The position numbers and the translations under genes are program-made. Shown here in pieces: positions 13,789-15,751 of a DNA stretch of 15,751 nucleotides. The DNA is from DATAYF01 sp036272735 (lineage in GTDB: Bacteria > Chloroflexota > Ktedonobacteria > Ktedonobacterales > Ktedonobacteraceae): contig DATAYF010000044.1 in assembly GCA_036272735.1 (NCBI GenBank), positions 1 through 15,751 on the forward strand, in the 5' to 3' direction. How positions within the stretch are numbered: position 1 is the stretch's first letter; each line of letters starts with the position of its first letter. Under the pieces are notes generated by a model. It saw only the letters and a program-made list of their open reading frames with translations. It was not told where the DNA came from and searched no databases.

Positions 13789-15702
13789 ATGCCACGCTGT
13801 CCAAACCCTCGTTGTCAGGCCGATTATCCAAGCGGAACGACGCAATGCACCAACCCATTCTGCCTGTGCCTGTTGCCCGAAGCAGTCGTGGCCGGGCGCT
13901 ATCGTATCGAGACACTGATTGGCATCGGTGGCATGGGAGCCGTGTACCGCGTCAGCGATACCTTCGAAATGAAACAGGTGGCCTTAAAAGTCCTCTCGCT
14001 GATCACCAGCGTGATGGATCCGGCCACGGCAGTAGAACGCTTTCGGCGCGAGGCCCGTTACGCGCACCAATTGAAGCATAAAAATCTGGTGCCGGTGCTC
14101 AATTTCGGGCAGGACGGACAATTGCTCTACCTGGTTATGCCGCTGGTCACGGGTGGCACGCTCAAAGCCTTGCTCAAGGCGGAAAGGCCTTTGCCGGTTC
14201 AACAGGCACAACGCTACGTCAACGAACTGGCGCAAGCCATCGACACCATCCACGCCCATCCGCAACAGATCGTGCACCGTGACATCAAACCATCCAATCT
14301 GCTCATTCACCAGGACGATGGACGCCTGGTCGTCGCCGATTTTGGCATCGCCCGCGCAATGCAGCAAGAGAAACCACTAACGCAGCGCGGTTGGTCGGTC
14401 GGAACCGAACATTATATCGCCCCAGAACAGGAACAAGGCAAGGCGGAACCGGCCAGCGATATTTACGCGATGGGCGTGGTCACGTATCAAATGTTCACCG
14501 GTTTGCTACCCTTTCAGGCGGTGGTGAGAAATCGCGCGGCCGAACTGCCGACGCCGAGCGCCCTCAATGAAGCGCTGCCGGTCGCGGTGGACGCGGTCGT
14601 GCTCAAAGCATTGGAGATTGAACCCGCTAAACGTTACCAGACAGGAAAAGCTTTCGCCGCTGCCATCAACGCGGCCTTGCAAGATACAAACAAGAAAGCG
14701 AGCACAGCAGATCAAGACACGCTGCTGGCAGTCAGTAGTGCGAATGTCATGGTGCAAACCATCATTCCAGAAAATCCTTGCGGACAATGCGGGCGCGAAA
14801 ATCGTCCGCGCTCGCGCTTCTGTCGCCACTGTGGGCATACGCTCGATGACACCTCGCCACTGGTGACCGACGTGTGCCAGGTTGGTTATGTCAGCGATGA
14901 AAGTCCAAAACAACAGAACAACGAGGATATGCTGCTCGTCGTCCAGGGGCTGTGTATCACGTTAGCGCCACCGCCACGCCCATTCAGCTTGCTTGCCGTA
15001 GCAGATGGCTTAAGCAGTTCCCCGGGAAGGGTAGCAAGAGGACATGAAGCCAGTCGTTTAGCCATCGAAACAATTGCCGACACTATTTTGCCGCAAATGA
15101 CCGCGCAAATGCAAAACAATATATCGAGCACGCCTGTGGGAGGGAAGCAAGCCAGGTTCAGCACCCGAATCGTACTGACGCCAGAGACCACGATTGAGCA
15201 ATGGTTACACGATGGTGTGCAACAGGCCAACCGGGTAATCTATCATTGCAACGCCGACTACGACTCGACGATGGCGAGCACGCTCACCACAGCAATCCTC
15301 TACAAACATCGCCTGTACATTGCCAATATCGGCGATAGCAGAGCCTATCATTACAGCGTGAAGGGCAAAAATTTACGCTGTATTACCAGGGATGCTACAT
15401 CGGCAGCGAATGGAGCCGCTGCTCATCGGTCACGCTCTGAAGAGGTTCAGCGCCACCAAAACGCTCGTTACCTGGGACAGAACTATCGCGTACCGGTAGA
15501 CCTCTATCGTAGCGAGGTCGAAACAGGTGATCTCGTCTTACTGTGTACCGATGGATTGTGGCATAGCATTCAGGACCAACACTTGCAAAAACTGCTGGCG
15601 CAAGAAGGAGATACGCAACAGATCGCGTACGCGCTGGTAGAGACCGCTAAAGCCATGGGCAGTAACGGCGATACCAGCGTCATTGTGGCACGGGCCCAAT
15701 AA
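13789..15702 (+). CDS. Zinc-ribbon Ser/Thr protein kinase fused to a PP2C-like phosphatase
   Basis: 637-aa soluble signalling protein with no membrane segment. Order: N-terminal Cys cluster (C4, C9, C20, C25); Hanks-type kinase (~38-298) with GIGGMGAVY (45-53), K67, E88, HRDIKPSN (163-170), DFG (184-186) and APE (211-213), so catalytically complete; linker; second zinc ribbon CGQC…CRHC (331-348); PP2C-like domain (~365-635) with NED (378-380), DG (406-407), GDSR (515-518), TDGLW (587-591) and GD (627-628). The PP2C metal-binding acids are kept, although DGxGG reads DGLSS and the last motif is GDTS instead of GDN. Kinase and antagonistic phosphatase in one chain suggest self-limited phospho-signalling (inference). 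Start: GGGAG/GAGAG just upstream of the ATG. Confidence 0.93.
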   Translation: MPRCPNPRCQADYPSGTTQCTNPFCLCLLPEAVVAGRYRIETLIGIGGMGAVYRVSDTFEMKQVALKVLSLITSVMDPATAVERFRREARYAHQLKHKNLVPVLNFGQDGQLLYLVMPLVTGGTLKALLKAERPLPVQQAQRYVNELAQAIDTIHAHPQQIVHRDIKPSNLLIHQDDGRLVVADFGIARAMQQEKPLTQRGWSVGTEHYIAPEQEQGKAEPASDIYAMGVVTYQMFTGLLPFQAVVRNRAAELPTPSALNEALPVAVDAVVLKALEIEPAKRYQTGKAFAAAINAALQDTNKKASTADQDTLLAVSSANVMVQTIIPENPCGQCGRENRPRSRFCRHCGHTLDDTSPLVTDVCQVGYVSDESPKQQNNEDMLLVVQGLCITLAPPPRPFSLLAVADGLSSSPGRVARGHEASRLAIETIADTILPQMTAQMQNNISSTPVGGKQARFSTRIVLTPETTIEQWLHDGVQQANRVIYHCNADYDSTMASTLTTAILYKHRLYIANIGDSRAYHYSVKGKNLRCITRDATSAANGAAAHRSRSEEVQRHQNARYLGQNYRVPVDLYRSEVETGDLVLLCTDGLWHSIQDQHLQKLLAQEGDTQQIAYALVETAKAMGSNGDTSVIVARAQ

Positions 15703-15705
15703 GCC

Positions 15706-15734
15706 TTGACTTTTTATTCGACTTTATGTATATT
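15706..15734 (+). promoter_or_regulatory. Near-consensus promoter for the next gene
   Basis: TTGACT (15706-15711), exactly 17 nt, TATATT (15729-15734): 5/6 matches in both hexamers, beginning 3 bp after the kinase stop. It points out of the window, so the following gene is probably transcribed independently of the kinase. Confidence 0.6.
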
Positions 15735-15751
15735 GCATCCAGTAAAAAGCC

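Noticed and set aside
13676..13918. 80-codon + frame starting before the kinase, with GGGAGGA upstream
   Set aside because: Most of it overlaps the kinase N-terminus out of frame; spacing to the ribosome-site-like sequence is long and the product has no recognisable features. A leader peptide cannot be fully excluded.

Overview
The window looks like chromosomal DNA from a soil-type, mycelium-forming Chloroflexota (class Ktedonobacteria). This is an inference from gene style: a secreted GH18 chitinase with a ricin-type beta-trefoil tail, a GxGYxYP protein, a zinc-ribbon Ser/Thr kinase fused to a PP2C-like phosphatase, a DUF4258/YgiT toxin-antitoxin pair and an IS3 remnant. No rRNA or tRNA is seen to confirm it.

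Layout. 1-333: tail of an unknown + strand gene, then two perfect loopless palindromes (58 bp and 28 bp). 334-4725: three minus-strand genes, a PhyH-type dioxygenase, the chitinase and a GxGYxYP protein. They have separate leaders and a dense set of inverted repeats upstream of the chitinase. 4981-6591: a + strand acyl-CoA ligase with a promoter overlapped by an inverted repeat; it shares a strong hairpin terminator with a convergent eight-helix membrane protein (6677-7678). 7856-8133: a YgiT-type zinc-finger antitoxin whose ATG overlaps the stop codon of the last 18 codons of a DUF4258 gene. 8134-13300: an inserted island. 13286-13561: the missing front part of that same DUF4258 gene. 13789-15702: the kinase/phosphatase fusion, followed at the window edge by a near-consensus promoter for the next gene.

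Central observation. A 5.17-kb segment interrupts the DUF4258 toxin-like gene. Both breakpoints carry the same 12 bp (8122-8133 and 13301-13312). Removing the segment and one repeat copy restores one 101-codon reading frame that ends in a 4-nt overlap with the antitoxin ATG. The antitoxin therefore survives while its partner is cut in two and separated by the island.

Inside the island (left to right): an IS3-type end and a C-terminal IS3 transposase remnant with an in-frame amber stop; this abuts an OmpR-family response regulator that carries a frameshift, a nonsense codon and a lost C-terminus. Then come a four-copy 7-bp direct-repeat array of PhoB-box geometry, a small membrane protein with intramembrane histidines, a 640-bp gene-free stretch rich in hairpins, a divergent SDR oxidoreductase/AraC regulator pair, a short lipoprotein-like C-terminal tail, and a second IS-end-like sequence. 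The island appears to be a mosaic of several events, and the inserting enzyme is no longer present.
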